From contig JBAMDO010000040.1 in NCBI GenBank assembly GCA_037074765.1, forward strand, positions 124,001-188,000: a DNA stretch of 64,000 bases, written 5' to 3'. Below, one piece after another: positions 37,425-50,191 of this stretch. Each line of letters opens with the position of its first letter. Positions within the stretch are counted from its first letter, which is position 1. The stretch is from Mansonella perstans (lineage: Eukaryota > Nematoda > Chromadorea > Rhabditida > Onchocercidae). Position numbers and translations under genes: made by a program. The notes beneath the pieces were generated by a model. That model was not told the origin of the DNA and searched no databases. It saw only the letters and a list, made by a program, of their open reading frames with translations.

Positions 37425-40035
37425 TATAATTCACGTGTTATCACCTTCGCTATTTGTAGACCGCGTTTACTTTTTATTAAATTTTAACTGAAGCTTGCAA
37501 TTGTATAACTCAAATTGTATCTGCAGTTTATTTAAAAGATATTTTGTACTTCTTTGAGTTCATTTCAAGTTTTTTCCTTCTGCACTTATGTATTAGTAAT
37601 CTTAAAATTTCATTCACGATATGTTGTTGACGTGATAATTGTTTTATATGTTTCGTGGATGGCTCATTGTTTATTTATTTTCCTGACTTTATGAATCTTG
37701 TTTTCTCTTTTTCAGACTTACGTTTTAGATGGGAAATTTCAAGATTCCAAGCTCTACGATTTTGAGTATTGGACATTTTTAAGGCGAATTGAGGGATTCT
37801 CCTGTTTGCATTTTTTTTTTCATATTTTACTAACGTGAAGAAAGTCGTTTACACATAGCGATTGAAATATCTTTCATTATTCATTTTCATAAATGGATGT
37901 GAAGACTAATCGATTGTTGATTCATAGAGCAGTAGAACCAGCATTTATGGGATTTGTGTATTACTACTATTTCAAGTTCTGTTGATAAATTTTTCATTCA
38001 TTTTTTGCCTATAAACTAATGTGGTACAAGGACAGTGATCTGTTGGACAAAACAGCTTCAAATTTATAGGGTGGTTCTTTAAGGCAATAAAAGGATTCGA
38101 AGATAGCAATAGTCCAGATCAGTGTAACATTCCAGGTAAATGAACTTGATCTGTTTGGCAGCATGTTTGCTTCGTGAGATTTTACAGAAGTGAATCCCAA
38201 GTAGTAAGCAAGGACTACTTCACATAGTAAATGGTCTCATTATCTGTGCAGGTAACTGGCGCGGCTGTTACATTAGTTTTGTTCCAATGCAGTCAAAAGC
38301 TTAGTAAAGGCGGAGATCTGCAATTTTTTTTAAAGTTTACCTGATGCATTTTTGTCCATAAGATGAACAACCTTACATAAGTATGGCTAAACTTTTATTG
38401 TTGCTTCTTAATTATGAAGAAATATTCTTCCTTTGTTTTATCTGTAAAATGATGCAGACTTCGATAGTGTTTTCGTTGTTTCAACTATGATGACATTGAA
38501 ATTTCTGGAAGTTTTCGAATCACCAATAGCATTATCTAATGCAATTATTTTGATGATACGAGGAAACTGTAGGATAAAGTCACAAGGTCTAATGAAAATT
38601 AATTAGATTATTGACATACTTTCTTAACTTGCACCTTATTATGAAACTCAGAAAAATTTCTGATTAGGTGTGTTTTTTTTGATTGTCACTACCAACAATA
38701 GTAGTGCTGTTTCACTACCAGCAATGAAACGATTGCTATTTCATGCCTATCTAATAATTAGTTTTCATGCTTATTATCTTTATTGTCAAATTTACATCTA
38801 ACGGTTTATGGTTTTATCTTACGCAAATTATTTGAATACTGCCTTGCAATAACAGGACTTCAGTGAGTTCTAAATCCTGTAGCACTTAGAATCAAAAGAT
38901 TTCCGAATTGTTTGTTTTTCGATTAATGATTTTTACGGTGAAAATTACAATTCATGACTGAAAACAATTTTTTTGAAGCGATCCAATTCATTGCGAATCC
39001 TAATAATGCATCAGTTTGTTGAACAATACTATTTCGATAGCTATTTTTCGATTCGAAGTATTCAGGTTGATTATTGTATGGAACGGAACTTTACCCCTCA
39101 CACATTCGAAGATGATGGCTAGCTTGTATTTCCATCATCTCTAATTTCGAATGAAGTTTCAAAGTGATCAAACAATTTCACCACCATTCATAGTCGATGT
39201 TACTAAGATAAGGTCGATCGCTGCTACTGATCATTTGAAATTATTTGAAATAAAGGTCCACTTGAATTTAACTCATGCAATAAAATGACTGCTTAAAGAA
39301 AATTTCCTAATTAACAAATTCACCAGTGAAAGTGATAAATTTGCAAAATGACTTATCTCATAAAATGGACACATTTGTGCAAATTCAAAGAGAATATTCA
39401 TATGTCAAAGACATCTAGAAATTGACTGCAAGCATAAATTTAAAAGCAAGTAATAACAGCCGGAATTTTTCGATAACATAAATAATGTGATGAATAATCC
39501 AGTAAATTTCAGATTATCTCTAATAACAAATCAAGATTGCGATGTCAAAGTGAATTTTTCAAGATCAAAACCAAAGATAAAGAGTATATTTTTAAACTTT
39601 ATTAATTTCAGATTCAAAAATATTTTCGAATCATTGTGAGCTGAAACTTGGGATTGATTTTATTATTAGGAGCTATATAAGTATATTAATATTCATATAT
39701 ATACCAAAATATTGACTTTAAAATGTGATGTAGATGAGAGGTGGAAAACAACGATAAGCATAGAATAGTTGTTCTCTGCTTATCAACTTGCTTGCTAGTT
39801 GAATAATATATCAGAAGACTTGTTCCATCTTGCACCGCTCTGTTAGGCGCTGCAAGCAATAGCTTTATCAAATTTTTCATTAAATAAACATGAATCTAAC
39901 GTAAGCTTAATTGGTACCCAATAATAAAATAAAGAAAACAAAAAAATAAATCAACAAAAATAGGAATATGAAGCAGCAGAACAATCATACCAAAGGAGAG
40001 AAGAAACACACCGAATTCAACTTCATTCTAATCGA
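37425..40035. other. Gene-poor spacer downstream of eIF1A
   Basis: Starts with the eIF1A 3' flank. The rest is AT-rich with only short ORFs. I see no exon with splice signals and no repeat array. Confidence 0.5.
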
Positions 40036-40152
40036 GATTATCACTAAAAGTATCAATATCGACACTCCTTATACTCCTTTTTCCTGTTCCATATCGATCA
40101 AATAACGTTCCAAATTCTTCCAGCTTTATTGATATTTTGATCTGATTCTAAG
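40036..40152 (-). other. Isolated minus-strand exon-like piece
   Basis: On the minus strand a TTATTTCTTAG acceptor is followed by 39 open codons of plausible protein (KLEEFGTLFDRYGTGKRSIR, then VDIDTFSDNLD) and a TAG. It looks like the last exon of a gene. I could not find upstream minus-strand exons at 40.2-42.5 kb, where the coding character is on the plus strand. It may be a remnant or have a long intron. No family recognised. Confidence 0.25.
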
Positions 40153-40799
40153 AAATAAGAAAAAAATTAGCAGAACAAAGGCATGGCTGAACGAAAGTCG
40201 TTCATATTAACTGCTTTTCTGGAACAAATCTTCGCGCTCATGTCGTTAATGACTAATTGCAAAAACTTAGTGAAAAAGCCACAGTAGTGCTAAGAATATG
40301 GCAGTGAAGGATAGCAGCATGACTAAGAAATATGATATACATGACTTTCCTGGCTTATCATATTACCTTTTCAAAATTGTTACACCAAACTTTCTTGTCA
40401 TATTTTGATTGATGTTTAAAAAGACATTTATTTGACAATTCATACTTGATGGTAAAAACGTTGTTCCTCTTCATTTTATTTTCAAAAAAAAGTTAAAAAG
40501 GGATGAAATGAAAACAGAATTAAATGAAGCGTCATAAGAAAACAGTAAGCCCAAAAGCCAGCAGGCGACCACTTTCTGGCCGTCCTTGATATTTAACGAC
40601 CAAATATTTCTATATCAACGTGTAAAAAGAGTTATTTTTAAAAAAAAAAGAAAAGAAAAGCAGGCCTAATGAATAATTAATACAGATGAAACATTCATCC
40701 GAACAATTTAAGCCTAAAGTTGAAAGTTCAAATTGCAAAACATATTTTCGTCACATTTCTCGCAAGTCGAGAACTTGAAATTGAAATGGTGATATTCCT

Positions 40800-42232
40800 G
40801 CAATCTTCGACTATTGAGAGCATTCCGACTGGAAGCATGGAAAGCGAAAAAAAAAGAAGCTTTTGAAGAACTTACTGAAATGCCTAATACGTCTCGAAAA
40901 TCACTAACATCTTTCAGCAAAAAAAAATTGCAGCAACAGCATGTTTCTTTGACATCTTCAACCTTTTTTCCTACTTCAACCATTTCCGTACCGACACATC
41001 AAGAGCTAGGCTCATCTGATCCGATAGCCACAAAGCAGTCGAGAAAGGATTACAAATTTTCTTATTTCAGCATAACTTAGAGAAAAAAGAACAGCGCACA
41101 ACAAGAAGCGAGCAAAAATTTCAAAATGAAAATACGATATCCGTAAGTAACCTGCAATAATGCAGAAAATTTAATTTTCACAGGAGACGGTGCTGCGAAC
41201 GGATATCACAACAAAACGACTACTTTCCAACTTCGTAAACAATACTCCATCCATTGAAACCACAGGAAAGCAGAAAAGAAGTAGTTTTCGGAAATTTAGA
41301 AAGTATCAGAAAGCCATTACGGATCTAATATAATACTCGGAATTCCTGCTCCTATCAACGAATCCTATGCGGATTAGTCGACAAATATAGTATCATCTTT
41401 AACCGTTGAACCCGAAATTCCAATGAACCTTCCTGCTTCATACACAGGATCTTAGGGATCAGCTATTTAATATTCTGGTGATAATCATGAAACCAATTTT
41501 GGGCACACAGAAAATTCTGCTGGAAGGTGGATCGTAATAATTCATCAAAAATTGCAGAAAATTTAATCCAATAGATGTTGCATCTTCCTTTAACAAGCTA
41601 TTCGTTAAGCCAAGGATCCAGTCGCTGTTCCTTTTTATTTTCCAAGAGGAATGGAGCGGCTGTTCCTAATAATACGTTATCAGATGGGCAGATTTCTGCA
41701 AAACAAGAAACAGTTTCCAAAAGTTTTATACTTTGGATCTGACATTGATAAAAGCAATATAAACAATGGCAAATCCGCTTTGGAAGTAATTGCTGATGAA
41801 CAGACATTTGCGATAACAACAATGACTTCTGAAGAGTTCCTTGTCCTCGAATCTTACCACAGTGTGCCATTTGAAGAAATTACGAATGTCACAAATATGA
41901 ACTGGGTCAGGCAACAGATGACTTACAAAATAGATTTAATTCAGAGCAGCAATCATCACTCGCTGATGGATATTATTCAGAAGAACAGCATTCATTCTCC
42001 CTGTTACACACTAAAGTCAGTAGCGATAGTATTACAGGAAGTGATAAACAAAATGCTCAAATTAATGAGATTTTTAACATGGCAAAATTTCAGTCCGATT
42101 GGGTCAAACTGCTGAATCTCAGATCTTCTGTCGAAATTTAAAAATAGTAATCAAATAACAAGATTAGAAAGTGTTGTTGCAGAGATGCAACTCATGAATG
42201 TTCACCTAGAAAAATCTGTTCTGAACGGTTAA
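40800..42232 (+). pseudogene. Frame-broken protein-coding remnant, family unknown
   Basis: Plus-strand protein-like segments follow each other in changing frames. They are AWKAKKKEAFEELTEMPNTS with a following Ser/Gln-rich run (to 41078); a segment starting HNLEKKEQRTTRSEQKFQNE at 41071, immediately after and one base out of frame; TTKRLLSNFVNNTPSIE and KFRKYQKAITDLI (41185-41332); SDGQISAKQETVSKSF (about 41680); ADEQTFAITTMTSEEFLVLE (41786 onward); DLQNRFNSEQQSSLADGYYS and INEIFNMAKFQSDWVKLLNL (41925-42135); and RLESVVAEMQLMNVHLEKS, ending in TAA at 42231. Stops and single-base shifts separate them without good splice sites. The composition (Ser, Gln, Lys, with a C-terminal coiled-coil) suggests one disordered protein. 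A real gene with unusual introns is the alternative. I do not recognise the family. Confidence 0.45.
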
Positions 42233-45200
42233 CAAGTTGCATTTGTAAAGAAAAAATGAAATTTACTACAAAATTTTCTACTTTACAATAAATAATATAT
42301 TAAGAAAATTCAAGTAAAATTAGTTTTGAGTATTTAAATATAATATAAATGTTCTCTTGATAAATGAATGAGTGAGGTAGAAAGCAAAAAGTATTTTTAG
42401 ATTTTCAGATCAATAAAATCGATTTTCATCCATCCAGCATAGGTAATTAATTCTTTGTAGTGCGAAAATTCTTTCTAGAACAAAAATGAGACTAATTTCT
42501 TTCTTCATTGTATTGTATATCATCACGTTTTTAAACAGGACAATTTTGCATCAAACAACTGCACTATGCATGTATTCGATGACAGGTTTAATGAGGTCAA
42601 CTCATTTTACAACCAAAGTCGTGCTACTTGCCTAAATTGCTTTTGTTTAATATGAGTTGGTCCAAATTCGTAAAAAAATATTACCTTTTTCCTCAATCAA
42701 TACCTTTTTTGAAATATCGAAAATCAAGTTTCAGTGGCAATAAGAAGTTTACATTGATCTCATAGCCATACCGAGATTTGTCCCATTTAGCCTCTGCCAT
42801 AATCTAGCCATCAACTTTTGCTAACATTGTTGTTTCCTATCAATTTATCGATACTACAAAACTTCTCTATCATTGCTTTTTATCATTGAATTCTACGATA
42901 ATTTCCTAGATGCCACCAGCGTTCCACAATAGAAAGAGTGATTAAATAGCTTTGTTTGATGATGCGATTTCATTGTTTGAATTAAGTTAAGAATTGATAT
43001 TAAAGCTTTGTTTTTGAAAGCAAGCAGACTAAATCAAAGCAGTTCATTTGATTCAGTTTGCTTACTTTCAAGAATTTCTCTGACACCTTCAACTTCACTT
43101 CAGTAAAGCTATTTAATCACTCTTTTAAATTACCAAAGCTTTGATTAAAAACTAAATTGTATCGGAAGAAATATAGAAAGCATTGGATAGAATAGTAATA
43201 ATGAATGTTATAGTTTCTACTTAATTGCTAATATATGCTGATCGTCACCTTTTTAAATGGCATTTGCAATCGAATTGTCGTTTCTGCATAACATTAAGAT
43301 TCTCTCAATTAATTTTTCCCTACTTCTTCAGTTTTTTGGTAGTTTCAGATTCAAAAGAAGCTGTGCAGTCATTTTTTACGCAGATAACGAACAGATTGTC
43401 ACCAGCAATTATGTAACACCAACTTCCATTCTAGCATGAATGCACCGAATTGAGATGCCAGTCAAAGAAATCACTCCTGATAATGCACATCCATGAAATG
43501 GTATGAAACATTAGTGATAAAGCTTGTAGATCAACGTGTTATCAACGTGTTATCCTTCTTCTGAACTGAAGACACGAAAATAAAGTATACGAAGGTTTGG
43601 CCTGGCTTTAGAAACAAATACTACCACAATAGAAAAATTATTGGAAACAATTAACATTTCTGCACTAACTTTCCCTGCTATTAACCAAATTCTATCATCT
43701 GTCCAGTTATCATCTACGACCAAAATTTCATTAGCTATATCAGTAGTGCAACATAAAGAAACAATAATCGATTATTTAACTATTAAAGAGGATTCAAATG
43801 CCTACTGCTCTCACATTGATTAAGAAAGATCAGAATTGCTGGAAATAAAAGTTGAAATAACGATTGAAATAACGAAAATAATGGAATTCTCAATTTAAAA
43901 CTGATGTTTCTCCATCAAAAAACTTCATAATGATCGGCTTTCAGGAACAGAAAATGCGGTACATTCTTTTTCAGTCCTATTTTTTTAAATACATTACCAG
44001 AAAACTTCATGTGTTATAAGGAAAGTTATCAATGTTGCAAACTATAATTTAATAGAAAATGATTTAATATAACACAGACAAATCTCATTTTTCATTTCTA
44101 AGTGCTACAATATAAAAAGTTTAAAAGATTGAAAAAGTTGTCGCACTCACAATGAGAAGTAATGCATACGTGATATTACGTGAAGAGCATTTAGTCATGT
44201 ACCATGCGAAAAACTTTGGCAGTAAACGAAAAATCAGTTCGCCTTTCTTCCTGTCAACAATGTAAAATTTCGAACCAGATCAAAAATACTGAATCGTTAC
44301 CCTATCAACAATTTTCGTGGATTGAAGATGACGAATATTGATGAATATGACAACGCCTTGGCCATAGTAAGTGACGCGAACAGTCATCATATTTTAATAC
44401 CCTTTTTACAAAGAAAAGTAAAAAATATACAATATAAGAGCTTTTTTCTGGATGTGCTTATTTGTCAGTACAAGCAATAATCCTAAAATTTTATTTCATC
44501 AACCTAATTCATTACTTCACATGGCATATTATTTTTTTTCGGCCAACAAAAATCGGGATTTAATTCGGAATAAAAAACCAGGAAGAAAAACCTACATTTA
44601 GTAATTTCTTTCTGAAGGTTCCTCTATTTTCTTACAAGGCTTCGAGCAATTTTAAAAATTTAAACTTTAAAGAACAACTTCGCTTGACATGTCTTCTTGG
44701 AAGCGGTGATTGACGATCCTAATTAAGGTTCTTGTTATATTAAATATCGACTGTTCTTTAGCTAACTAATGAGTTAACTTCATATTTCTATTTGAAGATG
44801 AGCCTTTATATGCCCTCCAATTATTTTACTTTAGAAGTATTGATAACATTGCTGAAGAAAATCTGTTCAACAATGGCAACCACTAAGTGTTCACTATCAG
44901 TTTCCTATCTTCTGAAGGTACTCACATATCGTCTTACTAAAAGAAATAATTTACATATTCTTGTAGCAAGAAACTCGGGAAAATGTGCTGGTATATCCTT
45001 TAAAGATAGTGTTTCAGCAATTTTTACTCCTCTTTAAATAACAAAAAACCAATATGTTAGCATTTCTCCTATATACAACTACTTTCTCCTATTTCTCCTA
45101 CATTTCTCCTATATACTGCCGTTTATTTTGTTTTGTAAATTCGTATTTCAGTACTGTATAGATCTTGTATTCGCTTAACTTTTTATTGGTATCTATTTTT

Positions 45201-45950
45201 TCGGTATACAGCCAAAAAAAAAAAAAAAAAAAAAAACGAATCTTCTTTAATCTAATAAGATCACATATAGATAGGATGGCCACGGCAGTATTTGTTAATG
45301 TCTTTTCTCAGTTTGATTTGTTAATAATTTGGTGGCTTATCTTCGATAGTTGCCATGTGGCAATATTTTGGCTTGACTTTGAGAATATCTATTTCGTTAT
45401 GATAATTGAATAGAAAAATCCATTCAAATCACTTTTTTGCTGGTTTAATATATGCTGTCCTGAATTTTGAACACAAAGAACCTAGTAATACATGACTTTC
45501 ATAAAAATAATTTCAAAAGTCATTAAAAGTACAGGATCAGTGAAAATTAATGAACCGCACTACATTCCACAGTTACTGCCGCAAAACTGTCGAATTCAGT
45601 GAAGGACTTTAACGCTCATCCTATCAATCTTATACATTATCAGTCATACATTCCGCAGAAACTAATCTGTACCGGATTACCGGAAACGATAATTCGGAGC
45701 ATAAAACTACCAAGGATCCCAGCATCAATGTTTGGTTTAGAATGAGGTAAGAAGTGCCATGGTCACAGTGGCCAAGCGGTAGTGTATATCAGATACTATT
45801 CACCAATTAGGAAGAAAAGTTAATCATACCACCATACAATTGAAGTCAATCACTGTAAAGTGCCAATTGAAAACTGTAGTGTCACCTCTTATGTTTATTC
45901 AATTGGCGCCATTGCTTTGATTAATTACTATACTGAAATTATTGTACATA
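42233..45950. other. Gene-poor AT-rich region with weak coding traces
   Basis: No gene that I can support. Weak plus-strand traces: a 60-codon ORF at 43641-43823 (INISALTFPAINQILSS), and an ATG piece MTNIDEYDNALAI (about 44329-44367) that runs into a GTAAGT donor. A homopolymer of about 22 A lies at 45214-45235, and a triplicated tttctcctacat-like motif lies near 45063-45117. These may be decayed exons. Confidence 0.3.
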
Positions 45951-45951
45951 A

Positions 45952-47500
45952 ATGAAAAGTATTTTTGCAAGCTGTTGCTGTTGGAACTGTTCGATCTGTA
46001 AGTCCTTTTAAACTGTTAAGTGTTCCTTCTTTTTTTCTTTTGATCATTAAAATCATCAGCAATATCAATTGATCCTAATATCCGAAGTACTCAATAGGGA
46101 AATAAATAAAGCAGTGCACATCTTACAACTAAATTTACCTGATAGTCAATTTATGTCAATTACTGTTTTTATTAATTACACATTTCCGGTGATTAGCTTT
46201 CTTACACAACAAATAATAGTGATAATTTTATTGTTTCAGTTTGTTTCCAAACAATTCCATTATGTTGTCTGTCGTGTCCTTTGTCGTGCTGTTAATGAAA
46301 TGCATAGATCATTCGTTGATGAAAACTATTGATTTTTATTTATCGATAATTTATCGTATGAAACGGTGCCGATGACAGGAACGCTATTGATTTTAATGGT
46401 TGAAGATTTCAACAAAACCATAAATTGTTGCTTCAGCGTGAAAAGTGAAATGAATTGAATCTCAGTGAAATGTAAACATCATTTTTTGTTTCTGAAATTT
46501 TTAGATGTAAAGTCTGATATGAACAAAGAAATTGTTAGTAGTGTTAATTTTGTTAGCTTGTTGATTTTCATATTAGCAGATTTTTAAGTCACGTTGTTTT
46601 AAAACTTTGAAAGTTGCGCTTTTTTAACGAAGCTGATTTTAGATCTGAAGAGCTTCAAACTATAAAAAACAAAATTGAAGGGAAATAAAATTTTACCAAT
46701 CCTCATCTCAACCTTGATACTGCTTACAAGAAAAGCCTGTCTATAGAAACTTATTTTATATTATTTTTTGTATTCCTTGACAGTATCAAATTAACATTAT
46801 TTAAATAGTCGAAAGACTTGATAAACATTTTCAAAAGCCATTCTCCAAACATTTTTTGAAAAAAATTTGTATTGTACAACACATAAACAAAAATATTTCG
46901 AGTTAACATTTCACTGATTATTTAATCTCAAAAGTGGCGCAACTGCAAGTTCGACATGGTCATCCTGAAATTTTCCAAAAATTTCGAAATTTTTTACATT
47001 CCCGATTCACTCAACCCATTTGTTAATTTAAACGATCTACTGTCGGTTTTGTCCATCAGCTAACTTTAGATATTCAACATGGAATGGTATTTTTTCGATT
47101 TACCCAAGGACTGATGATTATTATAACTCGACGTAACTTGCCACAATGTTTTTTAAAGGTAATGAATCGTGATTAACTCGAATCTCTTCTAAATGAAATT
47201 TGCGGCTTTATAATTACTCTTTTTTCTTTTCTTTTTTTTTTTTGCACAGATCTACTTTTTTCTGTAGCAAGTAATGATGCAATCGGAATGGTCATCCTTT
47301 GACAAATAATGCAACAATAGAAATTCTCTGGAAAAGCAACACCTGTGACTGTAACCTATGAAACGCGCCAGACAACTGGGTAAAGGGCAAGAAAATGATG
47401 AAAATGGGTGTGACAATAACAACGATACTATTAGGTCATCCTTCTGGGTCAAAACTGAAACACACATCCACTCTTTGATCAACTCAATCCATTAGTGTTT
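45952..47500 (+). other. Unassigned exon-like pieces, possible small Cys-rich gene or remnant
   Basis: An ATG at 45952 starts MKSIFASCCCWNCSI and ends at a GTAAGT donor (45998). A good polypyrimidine acceptor at 46059 continues in phase with SISIDPNIRSTQ and a TAG. The CCCWNC cluster near the N-terminus looks like a palmitoylation site, as in small lipid-anchored proteins. Further pieces follow: FVSKQFHYVVCRVLCRAVNE after TTTCAG (46240), DVKSDMNKEIVSSVNF after TTTTTAG (about 46506), VAQLQVRHGHPEIFQKFRNF (about 46935), and MVFFRFTQGLMIIITRRNLP up to a GTAATG donor (47159). I could not join them into one model. No family recognised. Confidence 0.25.
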
Positions 47501-47796
47501 CATTTCAGGAAGTTCCCACTGTTAGTCTTATCAAGTAACTTAAATTTCAATCCAGCAAAGAAATCATTGTTTTAAGTCTTGCTAAAAATTTTTTTTTTTT
47601 TTAACTATAGTTTATAGAGTTTATAGATCCAGAGAGCGAACAACTAGTTTGTAAACGTCCCAATTTTTCGTTATTGGTTTCTTTGACTGAAAATTGTTTC
47701 GATGAATGAAAAAAATAATCTCAATTGCCTTAATTACATATCCTGAGGAACAGACATGTAAAATAAATCGTAGCATCTTTATTACAGGTCATTTCA

Positions 47797-48686
47797 ATGC
47801 ACAGTTTTTGGATATTACTTGTATTTCTTTATAATGGAGAAGCTGAGTTCCAGCATAATCGTATGTTTCCTTTCTCAAATTTTTCTAGACTTATTAAACG
47901 AATAAATCAATAAACTCCTAATTTTCAACTTTGATATAAATTTGGAACTTGGACTGCTATTGTGAACATAGTTCCATTTAGCTCAAAAAGACCCTGTTTG
48001 TACAAAGTAAAACGTTGTGAAATTATAGAATTTCGACGGTACACTTGTGTGATAAGAAATGAAAAGGAGCCATCAGATTGTACGTTAACGTTTAAAGATG
48101 GCATTGAGAGGACAGCAGTCAATGGGTGTTTTACAGTGAGTAGTAGCTTTTCTGTTTCATATTCTTTATAATTGAAAGAGTAGCATTATCCATCATGATA
48201 ATATCGGTGCCAAATGGAATTGTACTATGGTGGTAATAAACATTTAACAGCAAATCGAGTTTGAAAAAAAATTAAAAAATAAGCACACAGAGAAAAAAAA
48301 ACAAATTCAATAACTTCCCTTTGATACTAGCTTCAACCAAAAAAAAAAAAAAAAAAAAAAAATACATAAGATAAATCGCTGCCTCACGACGAAATAAATT
48401 AATAAAGTAATTTCATCTTGTTTACTTTGTTTCTTTCTAGGAAAAGGATCCATCACGAGATCAGATTCTAACTTACTGTCCACTGCAGTGTCCAGAAGCT
48501 GAAACGGCTTATGTGATGTTGAAGCGTCCCTCAAACAACAACAAATGTTTGGCTTTTTTTACATATAATGTTGCACAACGTAAAGATGACTGGTTCCTAT
48601 GGCGATCCGGAAAGTGTCTCTTTGAAGAAATACAGTTTGATATTGGTTGTACATTTCCATTTAGGAAGAATATGAATTTTGAATGA
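47797..48686 (+). CDS. Small secreted Cys-rich protein, family unknown
   Basis: Three exons, 47797-47860, 47972-48135 and 48441-48686, give 157 residues with phases 1 and 0 matching. The N-terminus is a short signal peptide (MHSFWILLVFLYNGEAEF). The mature protein has about ten cysteines, including RPCLYKVKRCEI, FRRYTCVI and YCPLQCPE, and ends FPFRKNMNFE. The spacing suggests a compact disulphide-bonded domain, but I do not recognise it. Exon 2 has to start at 47972 (acceptor GAACATAG), because upstream the frame holds a TGA. The start ATG follows a TTATTACAG acceptor 10 bases upstream, a likely trans-splice site. Confidence 0.75.
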
Positions 48687-49190
48687 AATCCCGAATACTT
48701 TAGAACCAGTAAAAAAAAAGTTTCCGGTCTAATTTATACTAAAAGCAGCAAGTGTCAAAATAGTTAATGAAAAATTTTACGGTGCAATAGTTTTTTACTT
48801 CGGAAAAATCATTCATTTCATACTAGGAAGATCACAGTACAACCTCACTAAACCTATTATTTAATGTTTACGAGGCCTTCTAGTACCTGTCAAACGGAAC
48901 GTTTTCTGAAGTCTCCGTCCCGAATCACTCATTTGTATGATTTTAAAACTGTCTCCATGAATAAAATTCAATTACAAGCAAAAATCTTTCTTTTCTATTT
49001 CTATAAAATTTTTTTTGTCAGAATCATTAAATCTAGAATTCATATTTTATGCATACTGCGGTAAATATTGCAATTTATTATTTTATCTCTTGATAATTTT
49101 ATTTTAAAAACGCATCTAAATTATAAAACAAAGGTTGCGCATTAGAAGCAGTATCTTCTCTTCATTCATTATTAATTTTTTTTTCATTTT
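48687..49190. other. 3' flank of secreted Cys-rich gene
   Basis: AT-rich. An AATAAA at about 48960 could be the polyadenylation signal of the secreted Cys-rich gene. No further exon supported. Confidence 0.4.
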
Positions 49191-49304
49191 AGATAAAATG
49201 AATCCTAGGAAAGCTCCCATGCTTTTTTCAAAGCAAGGTAAAAACTTTAAAAAAATTCCCGTCATTTCTTTTTCTTTACTATCGGAAAAATATTAGAAAT
49301 AATG

Positions 49305-49413
49305 ATAATTGTTAGAAATTGTCGGATCATCAAATAATTGTTAGATAATTGTTAGAAATTGTCGGATCATCAAATAATTGTTAAATAATTGTTAGAAATT
49401 GTCGGATCATCAA
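49305..49413. repeat. Tandem repeat, 40-bp unit, about 2.7 copies
   Basis: Unit attgttagaaattgtcggat followed by catcaaataattgttagata. Three ttgtcggatcatcaa blocks lie at regular 40-base steps. The unit contains internal attgtta repetitions. No function inferred. Confidence 0.85.
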
Positions 49414-50051
49414 TCTTATATATATGTAAACAAATGTAATGTTTCAAGTAATAATCTGAATTTGTTCATGAAGGTAACTACAAACAGTATGCATATTTTA
49501 ATAGAATACAAATATACATGACGTTTTATCAAGGTACTAAAGCGAAACTGCAAGCCAATATTTACAAAAAGATTCTCGTATTACTCTCAAAGAAAATTTA
49601 CTTCACTGCTTATAATTATTGGGATCAAAGCAGTTCTCACTTATATCTTGTAAATCAATCAAAATTTGAGCACATGGGATGATCAAGAAGATATTTTTAA
49701 ACCTTCGTACGACGACCGCAGTGATTATGTAGTAGCATGACACAATAGTCGTCGACGCAACTTCAAACAATGCGAGTTGAAAATTCAAGCAACTTCTAAT
49801 TTTTGAAAAGTCCAAACAAGAGACAAATGAGAAATTGCATCAGCTATAAGGTAAGTAATGCATAACGAATCAAATATCTGTTACCCTTCATCTGATGATT
49901 AAGCTTACAACTGCAAATTAATAATCAACGAAGATTCAGTTAATGCTATCTCAACAGAGAGGCTTGCCGTAAATAGAAAGAGATATTCACGATTGCCTTT
50001 TATTGCTACAAATAAACATGGATCAGAAAAAAAAAATAGAGATCCATCACA

Positions 50052-50191
50052 ACAGGACAAGCCAACTATTCTAGTTACATCAGATAACAGGACAAGCCAA
50101 CTATTCTAGTTACATTAGATGACAGGACAAGCCAACTATTCTAATTACATCAGATGACAGGACAAGCCAATTATTCTAGTTACATCAGATA
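50052..50191. repeat. Minisatellite, 35-bp unit x 4
   Basis: Four copies of a 35-base unit with core acaggacaagccaactattc, starting at about 50052, 50087, 50122 and 50157, with single-base differences between copies. The unit is not a multiple of three, so a frame that is open into the first copy (QQDKPTILVTSD) shifts in the second and meets a stop. Confidence 0.9.

Noticed and set aside
45765..45800. tRNA-like string GTGGCCAAGCGGT
   Set aside because: It recalls the start of a Leu or Ser tRNA, but no matching acceptor stem, anticodon arm or T-loop follows.
47252..47482. 76-codon minus-strand ORF
   Set aside because: No splice or start context and no domain; the plus strand here has equally weak coding traces, so neither is called as a gene.
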